The notes under the pieces: generated by a model
What the model was told of the DNA's origin: nothing
The model's database searches: none
The model's input: the letters and a program-made list of their open reading frames with translations, nothing else
Origin: Methylococcus capsulatus str. Texas = ATCC 19069
GTDB lineage: Bacteria > Pseudomonadota > Gammaproteobacteria > Methylococcales > Methylococcaceae
DNA length: 64,000 nucleotides
Assembly: GCF_000424685.1 (NCBI RefSeq)
Contig: NZ_AUKJ01000021.1
Span: forward strand, 62,001-126,000
Direction of reading: 5' to 3'
Shown here: piece by piece, positions 1 through 8,338 of the stretch
Numbering within the stretch: the first letter of the stretch is position 1
Layout of the letters: each line of letters starts with the position of its first letter
Made by a program: the position numbers and the translations under genes

Positions 1-2
1 GC

Positions 3-242
3 GAACTCACCCTGGTCACCGAGACCGGCGAGCAACGCCTGGCGGCGGGCACCTGCGCCGGCTTCCCGGCCGGCCAGGCGGACGGGCATCAGCTGGTCAA
101 CCGGAGCAGCCGCGTCGCGGTCTACCTAGAAGTCGGCGACCGGCTGCCGGGAGACCGGGCGCATTATCCCGAAGAGGATCTGGAAGCCCACGCCACACGA
201 GCCAGTTACGCGTTTCGGCACAAGGACGGCACCCCGTACTGA
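3..242 (+). CDS. Cupin-domain protein, C-terminal part (5' end outside window)
   Basis: The open frame runs in from the left edge and ends at TGA 240-242, leaving 79 residues. The piece GTCAGFPAGQADGHQLVN followed by a run of short beta-strand-like stretches (VAVYLEVGDR) is typical of the second half of a single-domain cupin, where glycine and histidine line a small beta-barrel, often with a metal. The C-terminal tail YAFRHKDGTPY resembles that of small cupins found beside glutathione S-transferase genes, and a GST remnant lies immediately downstream on the other strand. Substrate is unknown. The family call rests on a fragment only. Confidence 0.6.
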   Translation, partial: ELTLVTETGEQRLAAGTCAGFPAGQADGHQLVNRSSRVAVYLEVGDRLPGDRAHYPEEDLEAHATRASYAFRHKDGTPY

Positions 243-333
243 GTTTGCGGACGAACGGCCGCATCAGCAAACGATTTCCCGCCGTCAGCCCGGCATGAGA
301 TATTTCCCTCGCATACACACCCGCGATGCCGTG

Positions 334-550
334 CCAGGATCGCCAGGGAGTCCCACACCGCGAGGTCGCCGTCGATCAGCACCGGCACCTTCCCCGCCGG
401 GGAATGGGCCAGAATCTCCGCCTTCGGGTCCTCCCGGTACAGCGGAATCCGGATCTCCTCGAAGGCCAGGCCGTGGTGCTTCCGGTACAGCCAGGGACGC
501 AGGGACCAGGACGAATGGTTCTTGTAGCCGATGACCAGGGTCAGGCTCAT
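334..550 (-). pseudogene. Truncated glutathione S-transferase, N-terminal thioredoxin-fold only
   Basis: Translation from ATG 550 gives about 72 residues that read as a standard GST N-terminal domain: MSLTLVIGYKNHSSWSLRPW, then GKVPVLIDGDLAVWDSLAIL. The Ser-Ser-Trp active-site segment and the Val-Pro / Asp-Ser glutathione-binding segments are intact. After DSLAIL the frame runs into unrelated sequence (ARHRGCVCEGN...), so the rest of the thioredoxin fold and the whole all-helical C-terminal domain (about 150 residues) are missing. The frame stays open for about 40 more codons to position 206, overlapping the cupin gene antisense. A deletion that joined the GST start to the region downstream of the cupin gene would explain this. 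Probably non-functional. Confidence 0.75.
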
Positions 551-570
551 GGGGTTTCCTGTTCATGACG

Positions 571-1335
571 TTACATAGGTGACGGTGAAACCGCACTTCG
601 CCTCCGGATCGCGGCCAGGAAAACATACACCCCCAAGGCCGCCAGCAGATGTTTGAGGGCGTGTCCGCTCAAGGGATGGAACATCCGGAAGATGGGCTCG
701 TCCAGGAGTTCCGCGGCCTTGGCGGCGGCATAGGCGCCGAGCACCGCCCACAGGTAGGCCGTGCCGCCGAACCTCGACCGGAACAGGAGGAGGATCGGCG
801 GAATCAGCAGCATCGGCAGAAACTGGACCAGACCGTAGAGGCGGAGGTCGCCGCGGCCTCGCGCTTCGGTGAAATCCCAGTAAAACACCGAAGCGATGCC
901 GATCGCCAGCAGCGGCCACAGCAGGCGCCGCCCCAGGGCAACCGACACGTACTCGGCGAGGACGATGGAAAACAAGGCCATGAAGGCGACGGTCATGGGC
1001 AGCCGGTCCCACACCAGGGTGGCGTTGTCCGGATTCAGGTGGTAGTACGCCGAACCCGGCGCCACCAGCGCGACCGCGGCAAAAAAGACCAGGTAGGCGG
1101 CGCGGAATTCCCCCAGGATGGCCGGCCTTCCCCGGTACACTTCCAGCACCCCCGCCAGGCCGACCGCGAGGAACGGCAGATTGCTGACGACGTTCCAGAA
1201 ATTGGGAATGCCGAAGCGGGCGGTCCCGTCCGCGAACCGGTGATAGGCGGGATCCTGCGGAATGGCCGGCACGAACAAGGCACCGGTCACGGCCAAAACC
1301 GCCAGGACCAGCAGCAGTCTCTCTTTTCGTCGCAA
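571..1335 (-). CDS. Alkaline ceramidase-like integral membrane hydrolase
   Basis: A 254-residue polytopic membrane protein of the alkaline (phyto)ceramidase family, with about seven hydrophobic segments. The metal-site signatures are visible: a His-Asp pair in AYYHLNPDNATLVWDRLPMT and the C-terminal HPLSGHALKHL with paired histidines. In characterised members these bind zinc in a seven-helix fold that cleaves the amide bond of ceramide. A bacterial member may act on another N-acyl lipid, and the substrate here is unknown. The start is TTG 1335-1333, chosen because GGGGAGGG lies four bases upstream; an ATG at 1416 in frame would almost meet the divergent LysR gene. It is the likely target of that regulator by position only. 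Confidence 0.72.
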   Translation of the reverse strand: MRRKERLLLVLAVLAVTGALFVPAIPQDPAYHRFADGTARFGIPNFWNVVSNLPFLAVGLAGVLEVYRGRPAILGEFRAAYLVFFAAVALVAPGSAYYHLNPDNATLVWDRLPMTVAFMALFSIVLAEYVSVALGRRLLWPLLAIGIASVFYWDFTEARGRGDLRLYGLVQFLPMLLIPPILLLFRSRFGGTAYLWAVLGAYAAAKAAELLDEPIFRMFHPLSGHALKHLLAALGVYVFLAAIRRRSAVSPSPM

Positions 1336-1425
1336 GGTACCCTCCCCTCGTCTTCGCTCCCGGCAACGGAACCGGTATGCTCGAATCCCAAAAGCCCCCC
1401 TGTTCCTACCCGGCATCATCCCGCC

Positions 1426-2316
1426 ATGCGTTTCGATCTGAAAGACCTGGAGCTGTTCGTCGCCGCGACGGAGGCCGGCAGCATCGCCAAGGCGGCCGAG
1501 CGCTGCCATACCGTGGCCTCCGCCGTCAGCAAACGGCTGTCCGACCTGGAAGCCGCCTACGGCACGGCGCTCCTGCTGCGCAGCAGCAAGGGCATCGCGC
1601 CGACGGCCGCCGGTCTCGCCCTGCTCGGCCGCGCAAGGGCCGTGCTGCATCAGGCCGGCCAGCTGGAGCAGGAGCTGCGCGGCTATTCGAAAGGGCTGCG
1701 CGGACGGGTGCGGGTGTTCGCCAACATCTCGGCCATCGTGGAATTCCTGCCTTCGGCGCTCGCCTCGTTTCTCGCCGCCCATCCCGAAATCGAAGTGGAG
1801 CTGGAAGAGCGGGTGAGCACCGACATCGCTGAGGCCGTCGCCGAAAGCCGCGCCGATTTGGGAATACTGAGCGAGCTGCCCTCCGGCAGCAAGCTCGTGG
1901 CTATACCCTTCCGCGAGGACGAACTGGTGCTGCTGGTCCGGCCGGACCATACGCTGGCGGCACGGGGCAGCGCCGGCTTCGGCGAGGCGTTGGATTCGGA
2001 CTTCGTCGGACTGCACACGGACGGCGCCCTGCACTACTTGATGCTCCGCGCCGCCGCCGAGGCCGGACGGCCGCTCAAGCTCAAGATCCAGGTCACCAGC
2101 TTCGATGCCGTCTGCGCCATGGTGGCGGCGGGCCTAGGCATCGGCGTGATACCGCGGGCCGCCGCCGCGGCCTACACGGCATCGCTCGGGCTGGTGGCGG
2201 TCGCGCTGGAAGACGCCTGGAGCAAGCGCCGCCTGCACATCTGCCTGCGCTCCAAGGAAAGCCTGTCCGCCGCTTCCCGGCTGCTGCTGGACCATCTCAC
2301 CGGCCTGCCTTCCTGA
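1426..2316 (+). CDS. LysR-family transcriptional regulator
   Basis: A 296-residue protein of normal LysR length. The N-terminal winged helix-turn-helix spans about residues 1-60 (LKDLELFVAATEAGSIAKAA, then SAVSKRLSDLEAAYGTALL), followed by the usual linker helix and a periplasmic-binding-protein-like effector domain (about 90-295; DLGILSELPSGSKLVAIPF, GLGIGVIPRAAA). It is transcribed divergently from the ceramidase-like gene with a 90-base gap between the chosen starts, the classic arrangement for a LysR protein controlling its neighbour and itself. The effector cannot be inferred from sequence. Confidence 0.88.
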   Translation: MRFDLKDLELFVAATEAGSIAKAAERCHTVASAVSKRLSDLEAAYGTALLLRSSKGIAPTAAGLALLGRARAVLHQAGQLEQELRGYSKGLRGRVRVFANISAIVEFLPSALASFLAAHPEIEVELEERVSTDIAEAVAESRADLGILSELPSGSKLVAIPFREDELVLLVRPDHTLAARGSAGFGEALDSDFVGLHTDGALHYLMLRAAAEAGRPLKLKIQVTSFDAVCAMVAAGLGIGVIPRAAAAAYTASLGLVAVALEDAWSKRRLHICLRSKESLSAASRLLLDHLTGLPS

Positions 2317-2418
2317 CCGGCCATCGCCAACGGCGATGGCGGCCTCGCAAACGATCGATTTTCCCGTCCTGCCGCCTGCGGCATCCTGCCTCCGGACGTT
2401 CAACCTCTGGAGCAAGCC

Positions 2419-3195
2419 ATGTACCGCTGGAACCCCGAAGACTACGCCCGCAACTCCGCCGGCCAGGAGGCCTGGGCGCGGGATCTGTTGGCCGGATTGA
2501 AGCTGCGGCCGGACGACGCGGTGCTCGACGTCGGCTGCGGCGACGGGCGCATCACCGCCGCCATCGCCGACCGGGTACCGCAAGGCCGGGTCGTCGGCGT
2601 GGATTTGTCATCCGACATGATCGGCCACGCCCAGGCGCACCATCACCGCCCCAATCTCGCATTCAGGCGGATTGACGCCCAGAACCTGCCGTTCGATGCC
2701 GAATTCACGGCCGTCTTCTCCAACGCCGCCCTGCACTGGATCAAGGACCACCGGCCGGCTTTGGCCGGCATCGCCCGCGCCCTGAAGCCGGGCGGGCGCT
2801 GCCTGTTGGAGATGGGCGGCCACGGCAATGGGGCCGGGGTGATCGCCGCCTTCGAAGGACTTGTGGAAGAAGACGAATGGCGCTGGCATTTCACGGACTT
2901 CGAATCCAGCTATGGTTTCCATGATGCGGAGGGCTATCGCCGCTGGCTCGGCGAAGCGGGCCTGCATCCGGCCAGGGTCGAATCGGTCCCCAGGGACATG
3001 GTCCACACCGGCCGCGAGGCCTTCGCCGGCTGGCTGCGGACCGCCTGGCATCCGTATACTTCGCGGGTTCCGGCGGATCGCCGGGACCGCTTCATCGATG
3101 CCGCGGCCGGACGCTATCTGGCGGCGCACCCGCCGGATGCCTCGGGACGGGTGCACGTCGCCATGGTGCGACTGCAGGTGGAGGCGTACCGATGA
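2419..3195 (+). CDS. Class I SAM-dependent methyltransferase
   Basis: 258 residues. Motif I, VLDVGCGDGRITAAIA, at about residues 35-50 is the SAM-binding glycine loop. VVGVDLSSDMI supplies the acidic residue that holds the ribose, and FSNAALHWIKDHRPAL is the post-I motif seen in trans-aconitate methyltransferase-like proteins. The C-terminal third (PADRRDRFIDAAAGRYL) also resembles that group. The acceptor is not determinable. It ends 39 bases before the next gene on the same strand, so the two may be cotranscribed. Confidence 0.85.
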   Translation: MYRWNPEDYARNSAGQEAWARDLLAGLKLRPDDAVLDVGCGDGRITAAIADRVPQGRVVGVDLSSDMIGHAQAHHHRPNLAFRRIDAQNLPFDAEFTAVFSNAALHWIKDHRPALAGIARALKPGGRCLLEMGGHGNGAGVIAAFEGLVEEDEWRWHFTDFESSYGFHDAEGYRRWLGEAGLHPARVESVPRDMVHTGREAFAGWLRTAWHPYTSRVPADRRDRFIDAAAGRYLAAHPPDASGRVHVAMVRLQVEAYR

Positions 3196-3234
3196 ACCGT
3201 CCTTCCGACTACTCACCGGCCACGATATTCGCCC

Positions 3235-5166
3235 ATGGGCATCGCATTTTTCGTCTTCTTTCTCGGCTGCGGACTGGCGATTTCCCACCGGCTGTTCGCC
3301 GAACACAGCCCCTGGGTGCGTGCCTGGGCGGGGCTGGCCGGCGGCCTGTTGGGACTCATCTGGCTGCCGGCCGCCACCGCCCTGCTGACCGGCTTCACGT
3401 CCCGCTGCCAGTGGATCGCGGCCGGCATGATGGGCGTCTTGACCCTGCTGACGCTGCGCTTCGCCTCCGCGCCGGTTCGAATGCCCCCCGCGGACAGGCC
3501 GAGCCGGGCGGAAATAGGCATGGTGGCGCTGTTCACCCTGCTGATCTGCCTGCTGCTCTACACCCACGTGATCTACCCCAATGCGGACGGCGGGCTCAGC
3601 GTGGGCCAGTCGACCTACGGCGATCTGGCCCTGCACCTGGGGATCGTCACCAGCATCGCGGAACAGGGCGAGTTTCCGCCCGACTATTCGATCTTCCCCG
3701 GCCACCGCCTGAACTATCCGTTCCTGGTGAATTCACTCTCCGCCAGCCTCTACCTGCTCGGCACGCCGCTGCGCTGGGCCGTTCTCCTGCCCAGCTTCGT
3801 CATGGCCTTCTGCGTGGTCGCCGGCTTCACCAGCCTGGCAAGGGAAATCCTGCAAAACCGCTCGGCCGTGCTGTGGGCGCAGGTGCTGTTCTTTCTCAAC
3901 GGCGGCTTCGGTTTTGCCTATTTCCTGGAAGGCGCCAGCAAGAATCCGGAAAACTTCTTCCGCATCTTCACCGGTTTCTACCAGACGCCCACCAACCTGG
4001 TGGAAGAAAACATCCGCTGGTCGAACGTCATCTGCGACATGCTCGTGCCCCAGCGCACCACCCTGGCCGGCTGGTGCTTCCTCATGCTGTGCCTGTGGCT
4101 GCTGTACGTCGGCCTCACCCGCCGCCGGCGCAAGTATTCGGTCGCCGCGGGAATCGGCGCGGGCCTGTTGCCGATGATCCATACCCATTCCTTCCTCGGG
4201 CTGGGCATCATCTCCGCCATCTGGCTGCCGGTGTACTTGGTGCAGCAGACGCGGCGGACCGTCAGGCCTTATCTTCAGGATTGGATACTCTACGGGGCGA
4301 TCGCGGTCGGCCTGGCGGCGCCGCAGCTTTTCACCTGGACCTTCCAGCAGGCCGACGAAGGCGGTTTCCTGAAATTCCATTTCGACTGGGCCAACCACGA
4401 CGACATCTGGCCCTGGTTCTGGGTGAAGAACGTAGGACTGGTGTTCGTGCTGCTGCCCGCGGCGCTATGGGCGGCGAACCGGCGCATGCTGTCCCTGTAT
4501 TCCGGCGCCGTAGGTGTCTTCGTGCTGGCCGAGCTGGTGCTGTTCCAGCCCAACGAATACGACAACAACAAGCTGTTCTACGTCTGGTACCTCCTGAGCT
4601 GCATCCTGGTCGGCGGCTTCCTGCACGATCTGCACCGGCGTCTCGAAGGACTGCGCGGCCGCTGGATCGCTTCGGCCCTGATCCTGTTCGTCGCGAGCTT
4701 CTCCGCGATCCTCTCGATCGGCAGGGAGGTCGTCTCCGACTACCAGCTCTTCGACCGCCACCAGGTCTCGGCCGCGGAATTCATCCGGCTCCATACCCCG
4801 AAGGACGCGCTGTTCATCACCTCGGACAACCACAACAACGCCGTGGCCGCCCTGGCCGGACGGAACATCCTGGTCGGCACGCCCATCTACCTGTTCTTCC
4901 ACGGCATCGGCTATGACACACGCTGGTCCGAGCTGGAAAGGATGTACGGCGATCCCGCCGCCTTTCCCGAACTCAGCGCCAAATACAAGGTCGACTACGT
5001 CTATTTCAGCAGCTACGAGCGGGACAGGTTCAAGCGCGATGGAAGCGATTTCGAGCAGCGCTATCCGCGGGTTTTCGCCTCCGGAGACATCGGCATCTAC
5101 GCCGTATCGCCACGGGCCATCGCCGGACGAGCCGAACCGTCGCGGCTTTCCTCGATCCGGCGGTGA
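3235..5166 (+). CDS. Large polytopic membrane protein, possibly GT-C-like glycosyltransferase
   Basis: 643 residues with a dozen or so hydrophobic segments. After the first few helices comes a loop with STYGDLALHLGIVTSIAEQG and then GHRLNYPFLVNSLS, which resembles the first extracytoplasmic loop of GT-C transferases, where an acidic residue sits at the catalytic site. NEYDNNKLFYVWYLLS lies near the last helices, and the soluble C-terminal end (ITSDNHNNAVAALAGRNIL, KYKVDYVYFSSYERDRF) has the layout seen in membrane sugar or mannosyl transferase families. The function is inferred from layout only. The ATG at 3235 has no obvious ribosome-binding site. No other sugar-transfer genes are nearby. 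Confidence 0.6.
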   Translation: MGIAFFVFFLGCGLAISHRLFAEHSPWVRAWAGLAGGLLGLIWLPAATALLTGFTSRCQWIAAGMMGVLTLLTLRFASAPVRMPPADRPSRAEIGMVALFTLLICLLLYTHVIYPNADGGLSVGQSTYGDLALHLGIVTSIAEQGEFPPDYSIFPGHRLNYPFLVNSLSASLYLLGTPLRWAVLLPSFVMAFCVVAGFTSLAREILQNRSAVLWAQVLFFLNGGFGFAYFLEGASKNPENFFRIFTGFYQTPTNLVEENIRWSNVICDMLVPQRTTLAGWCFLMLCLWLLYVGLTRRRRKYSVAAGIGAGLLPMIHTHSFLGLGIISAIWLPVYLVQQTRRTVRPYLQDWILYGAIAVGLAAPQLFTWTFQQADEGGFLKFHFDWANHDDIWPWFWVKNVGLVFVLLPAALWAANRRMLSLYSGAVGVFVLAELVLFQPNEYDNNKLFYVWYLLSCILVGGFLHDLHRRLEGLRGRWIASALILFVASFSAILSIGREVVSDYQLFDRHQVSAAEFIRLHTPKDALFITSDNHNNAVAALAGRNILVGTPIYLFFHGIGYDTRWSELERMYGDPAAFPELSAKYKVDYVYFSSYERDRFKRDGSDFEQRYPRVFASGDIGIYAVSPRAIAGRAEPSRLSSIRR

Positions 5167-5215
5167 CGCCGCCAAAGCCGCGAGGCTTCGAAGACCCGGC
5201 GGACGGAAAGCCCGT

Positions 5216-6865
5216 TCAGCCCTCGCCCTTGACCCGGGACTGCAGATGCCCGGCGAGACGCTTCATGGCTATCGAGGCATCGCCGGGGGAAAGACGGACG
5301 TTGATGAGGCTCGGCATGTTTCGGTTGACCAGCGCTTCGCTGAGCGCGTTTTCGAACGCCGCTTCGTCGGGCGCGTCGTAGCCCTGTAGGGGGCCGAACA
5401 CCTCGCCCAGCCGGTGGAAGCGCCAGTCGGCGATGTCGTTGAAGGCTCCGTCGAGGATGAAGCGCTCGGTGCTGTAACCGCGATTGTCGAGCACCACCAC
5501 GATGGGCGCCAGGCCGAGACGGGCATGGGTCGACAGCTCCGTTCCGGTCATCTGGAAGGCACCGTCGCCGACCAGGATCAGCGCCCGGTGGTCCGGACGG
5601 GCGATCTGCGCCCCGAGGGCGGCGGGCACCGCGAACCCCATCGAGGTATAGAAGGCGGATGCCAGGAATTCGCTGCGCTCGTGCACGCGCAGGTCGGTGG
5701 CGGCGAACAGGCAGTCGCCGACGTCGCACACTACGATCATGTCGGAGGTCAGCGCGCGGTCGAGCCGCTCCACCATCCGGGCGATCGTCATCGGCCGGTC
5801 CGGCGCGGGAAAGTCCCACGGTTCCGGCCCCGCCGGCATCGGAAACGCCTCGCCCCGGGCCTTGGCGGACCGCGCCAGGGCCGTGACGAAGTCCGCGAGC
5901 AGGACGCGGGGATAGCGGTGATGGCGAATCACGACCTCGTTCTGGGCGGCGCGGACGATGCGCTGCGGATCGAGACGCGCCGTGTAGATGCCCGTGTCGA
6001 CGTCGTTCAGCGTGACCCCGAGCATCAGCAGGAGGTCGGACTGCTCGACCATGTAGCGCGCGTTTTCCGTGCTCATCGCGCCCTCGTACACCCCCAGATA
6101 GGCGGGATGGCGCTCGGCGAACACCGACTTGCCGGTCAAGGTCGCCGCCACCGGCAGGCGCGCCTGCTCGACGAGGCCGACGAGGGCGTCCTGGAGTCCT
6201 CGCCGGTGCAACTCGACGCCTGCAAGGATCACCGGCGACACCGCACGGCCCAGGAGCTCCGCGGCCTCGGCGACCGCCTCCGCCAGGGCCGAATCGTCGC
6301 TGGAAGGCGTTTCCGGGGTTTCCTGCGGAATCGGATATCCCGGCGCCATCACCCGGTCGGCGGGAATCTCGATGTATACCGGCTTGCAGTGCTGACGGGC
6401 GGCCGCGAGCGCACGCTCCACCTGCCGGAAGGCGATCACCGGATCGTCCAGCACCACGGCGGCGCAGGTGATCCGTTCGAATATCTCGCGCTGGAACCGG
6501 AACGGCCCGAAGCGGTGGTGGATCAACGGGTCTTCCCTTTGCTCGCGCACCCCCGGCGCACCGCTGATGACCACCACCGGCGAGGATTCCGCATAGGCGC
6601 CGGCGACGGCGTTGACGGTGTTGAGCGCACCGACCCCGTAAGTCACCGCCAGCGCGCCCATGCCCCGGCAGCGGGCATAGCCGTCGGCGGCGAAGGCGGC
6701 GGTGTCCTCCCGCGTGGTCCCGATATGCCGGACGGGACCTTTGGCCATCAGATCGTAGAAGCCCAGCACGTAGTCGCCGGGAACGCCGAAGATATGCCCG
6801 ACGCCCGCCTGGTAAAGGCAGGCGAGCAGATGTTGTCCGATAGCGCCAGGCTCAACCGTGCTCAT
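5216..6865 (-). CDS. Thiamine-diphosphate-dependent 2-oxoacid decarboxylase (pyruvate/indolepyruvate decarboxylase family)
   Basis: 549 residues with the three-domain layout of this family. The N-terminal Pyr domain carries FGVPGDYVLGFYDLM and the catalytic-cofactor glutamate near residue 53 (TTREDTAAFAADGYAR). The central domain is at about 190-320. The C-terminal PP domain has LVGDGAFQMTGTELS and VVLDNRGYSTE, the Mg/ThDP motif GDG-x(n)-N. The set points to decarboxylation of a 2-oxoacid such as pyruvate, phenylpyruvate or indolepyruvate to the aldehyde; which one cannot be read from motifs. Start 6865 is chosen for the strong GGGGAGGAGGGG before it. It is monocistronic, with inverted repeats in its leader (see findings). 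Confidence 0.85.
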   Translation of the reverse strand: MSTVEPGAIGQHLLACLYQAGVGHIFGVPGDYVLGFYDLMAKGPVRHIGTTREDTAAFAADGYARCRGMGALAVTYGVGALNTVNAVAGAYAESSPVVVISGAPGVREQREDPLIHHRFGPFRFQREIFERITCAAVVLDDPVIAFRQVERALAAARQHCKPVYIEIPADRVMAPGYPIPQETPETPSSDDSALAEAVAEAAELLGRAVSPVILAGVELHRRGLQDALVGLVEQARLPVAATLTGKSVFAERHPAYLGVYEGAMSTENARYMVEQSDLLLMLGVTLNDVDTGIYTARLDPQRIVRAAQNEVVIRHHRYPRVLLADFVTALARSAKARGEAFPMPAGPEPWDFPAPDRPMTIARMVERLDRALTSDMIVVCDVGDCLFAATDLRVHERSEFLASAFYTSMGFAVPAALGAQIARPDHRALILVGDGAFQMTGTELSTHARLGLAPIVVVLDNRGYSTERFILDGAFNDIADWRFHRLGEVFGPLQGYDAPDEAAFENALSEALVNRNMPSLINVRLSPGDASIAMKRLAGHLQSRVKGEG

Positions 6866-7036
6866 CCCCTCCTCCCCGCCAGCTCGCCGAGCTCGAGGCA
6901 CCGTCCCTATGACGGTGACAAATACCAATACAGGAGTTCATGATGCTTGTACAGACGGCGGGGGGGCCCGCCAAGGGCCTCTGAAGTGGGAGGCGAACCG
7001 CGCCCGTTTGCAGTCCGCTCCCACGGGTTGCGCCGC

Positions 7037-8140
7037 TTACGGTGCCGGGACCGCCACGCGGTTGGCCGGAACGATCTGCGGCTGGTAGGAAAACACTTCG
7101 CGGCTGCCCGGATCGACCAGCACCTTCAGCCATTGTACGTCGTTGGTGCCGTTGCCCTGATTGTCGCCGAAGGTTTCGACGCGGGTGAAGTTTTCGAGCC
7201 GGCGTCCCTGGGCGTCCAGGAACGGCCTGTCGACGCGGAAATAGTGCGAATCGCCGTGCACGTAGGCGACCGGCCGGCGGAATGCGATGACCTCATCACG
7301 CAACGCGCTGAGGAACTCCTGGAATCCATCGGGGTAGCCGTCGGTTTCCGCGAGCGTCTTCGGATCGCGCAGCGGCGCCCGCTCCGGATCGTTCAGGTCC
7401 CAGCCGGGATTGGCCTGCGAGATGAACATGACGGCCGCGGCCTTGCGGGTCTTGGCCAGCTCGAAGGTTTCCTTCATCCAGGCGATGTTCGCCGCGTTGC
7501 GTGCGGCATATTCCACCGGATCGGGCTTGACGTCGCAGAGATTGTTGCACGAGCCCTGGACGTTCAACGTCGCGTAGATCACCCGGCCGACGCTCCAGCG
7601 GCGGTTCTCGACGCAAGCGACGTAGGAACCGTCCGCGCCGAGGCAAAGCGGACTGGTCTGGACCTCCTGACGCATACGGCGCTGGCCCAGGGAAAACGGG
7701 GTCGAGAAGAACAGCTTCCGTTCCTTGTCGAGCTGGGCCAGAGAGTTGTAATTGGGGTTGCGGTCGCAATCGGTCCAGTCATTGTCGCCGGGCGTGAACA
7801 TGGCGGGCGCCTTCAGCGCATTGAAATAGCCGAGCGCCGCGGTGTAAACCGCGTCGGTGCACTCGCTGCCCCCCGATTTCAGGTCGCCGTCGTGGACGGT
7901 GAAGGCCAGGAACTGAGCATTCATGTCCGCGATGAGGTTGTTGACACCGGCCGCCTGGGCCGTGGAATACGGCAGGTCGCCCCAGAGCCCGATGGCATAA
8001 GGAAGGCCGCGTCCCATCTCGTCTCCGGAAACATTGGGCGAAACCAAGGCGACAGTCGCCAGCAGAGGCAGAAACAGTGCCGTTGCACCTCGTCCGCGCG
8101 TCACCCATCGAACCGGCCGGGAATCTCTCTCGTATTTCAC
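7037..8140 (-). CDS. Secreted calcineurin-like metallophosphoesterase
   Basis: 367 residues with an N-terminal basic stretch and hydrophobic core (ALFLPLLATVALVSPNVSG) that reads as a signal peptide, so the protein is probably exported. Motifs fit a divergent calcineurin-like fold: GLWGDLPYS, HDGDLKSGG, TPGDNDWTDCDRN and a late HGDSHYFRVDRP that corresponds to the GHxH block. Six cysteines, most in pairs (SECTD, DCDRN, PLCLG, VACVE, GSCNNLCD), suggest disulfides in the periplasm. The start is GTG 8140 with GGAGG five bases upstream. No neighbour hints at the substrate. Confidence 0.68.
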   Translation of the reverse strand: MKYERDSRPVRWVTRGRGATALFLPLLATVALVSPNVSGDEMGRGLPYAIGLWGDLPYSTAQAAGVNNLIADMNAQFLAFTVHDGDLKSGGSECTDAVYTAALGYFNALKAPAMFTPGDNDWTDCDRNPNYNSLAQLDKERKLFFSTPFSLGQRRMRQEVQTSPLCLGADGSYVACVENRRWSVGRVIYATLNVQGSCNNLCDVKPDPVEYAARNAANIAWMKETFELAKTRKAAAVMFISQANPGWDLNDPERAPLRDPKTLAETDGYPDGFQEFLSALRDEVIAFRRPVAYVHGDSHYFRVDRPFLDAQGRRLENFTRVETFGDNQGNGTNDVQWLKVLVDPGSREVFSYQPQIVPANRVAVPAP

Positions 8141-8283
8141 GATGTCCTCCAGTGTGTGGAAAAAAGTTGCCGAGGCACGGATCCTAGAAAGGTTTGTTTG
8201 CAGGACGGTGACGAGGGCGGCACACGGAAAACCGTCGCGAAAAATCGTTCCCCTTCGGGCCCCGACGCAGCTTACCCGAGTTG

Positions 8284-8312
8284 TTTACTTGGAAATTAAT
8301 CAGGACTAAAAT
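8284..8312 (+). promoter_or_regulatory. Sigma-70-type promoter of the SUF operon
   Basis: A -10 box TAAAAT (8307-8312) follows TTTACT (8284-8289) with exactly 17 bases between, in the only AT-rich stretch of the 198-base gap before the Rrf2 gene. The -10 overlaps a palindrome that is probably the operator. The promoter would drive the regulator and the six genes behind it. Confidence 0.55.
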
Positions 8313-8317
8313 GGTCC
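8303..8317 (+). promoter_or_regulatory. Palindromic operator, candidate Rrf2/SufR-type binding site
   Basis: GGACTAAAATGGTCC is an inverted repeat (GGAC/GTCC outer arms, AT-rich centre) covering the -10 box and ending 21 bases before the start codon. The layout GACT-AT-rich-GTC resembles the type 1 sites of IscR-like repressors, where binding blocks polymerase. I infer that the Rrf2 protein encoded next represses its own operon here when it holds an iron-sulfur cluster. Confidence 0.55.
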
Positions 8318-8338
8318 GGAATTTGAGCAGGTGCCGCG

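Noticed and set aside
649-1425. N-terminal extension of the LysR frame by 259 codons
   Set aside because: The extension is antisense to the ceramidase-like gene and shows no protein pattern; LysR proteins start with the helix-turn-helix at 1426.
6957-6972. GGCGGG-GGGG-CCCGCC hairpin beyond the decarboxylase leader
   Set aside because: Too short and without a T-run; G-rich runs of this kind are common in this DNA.
6947-8299. 450-codon plus-strand open frame opposite the phosphoesterase
   Set aside because: No domain and low-complexity composition; the minus-strand frame has signal peptide, ribosome site and metal motifs.
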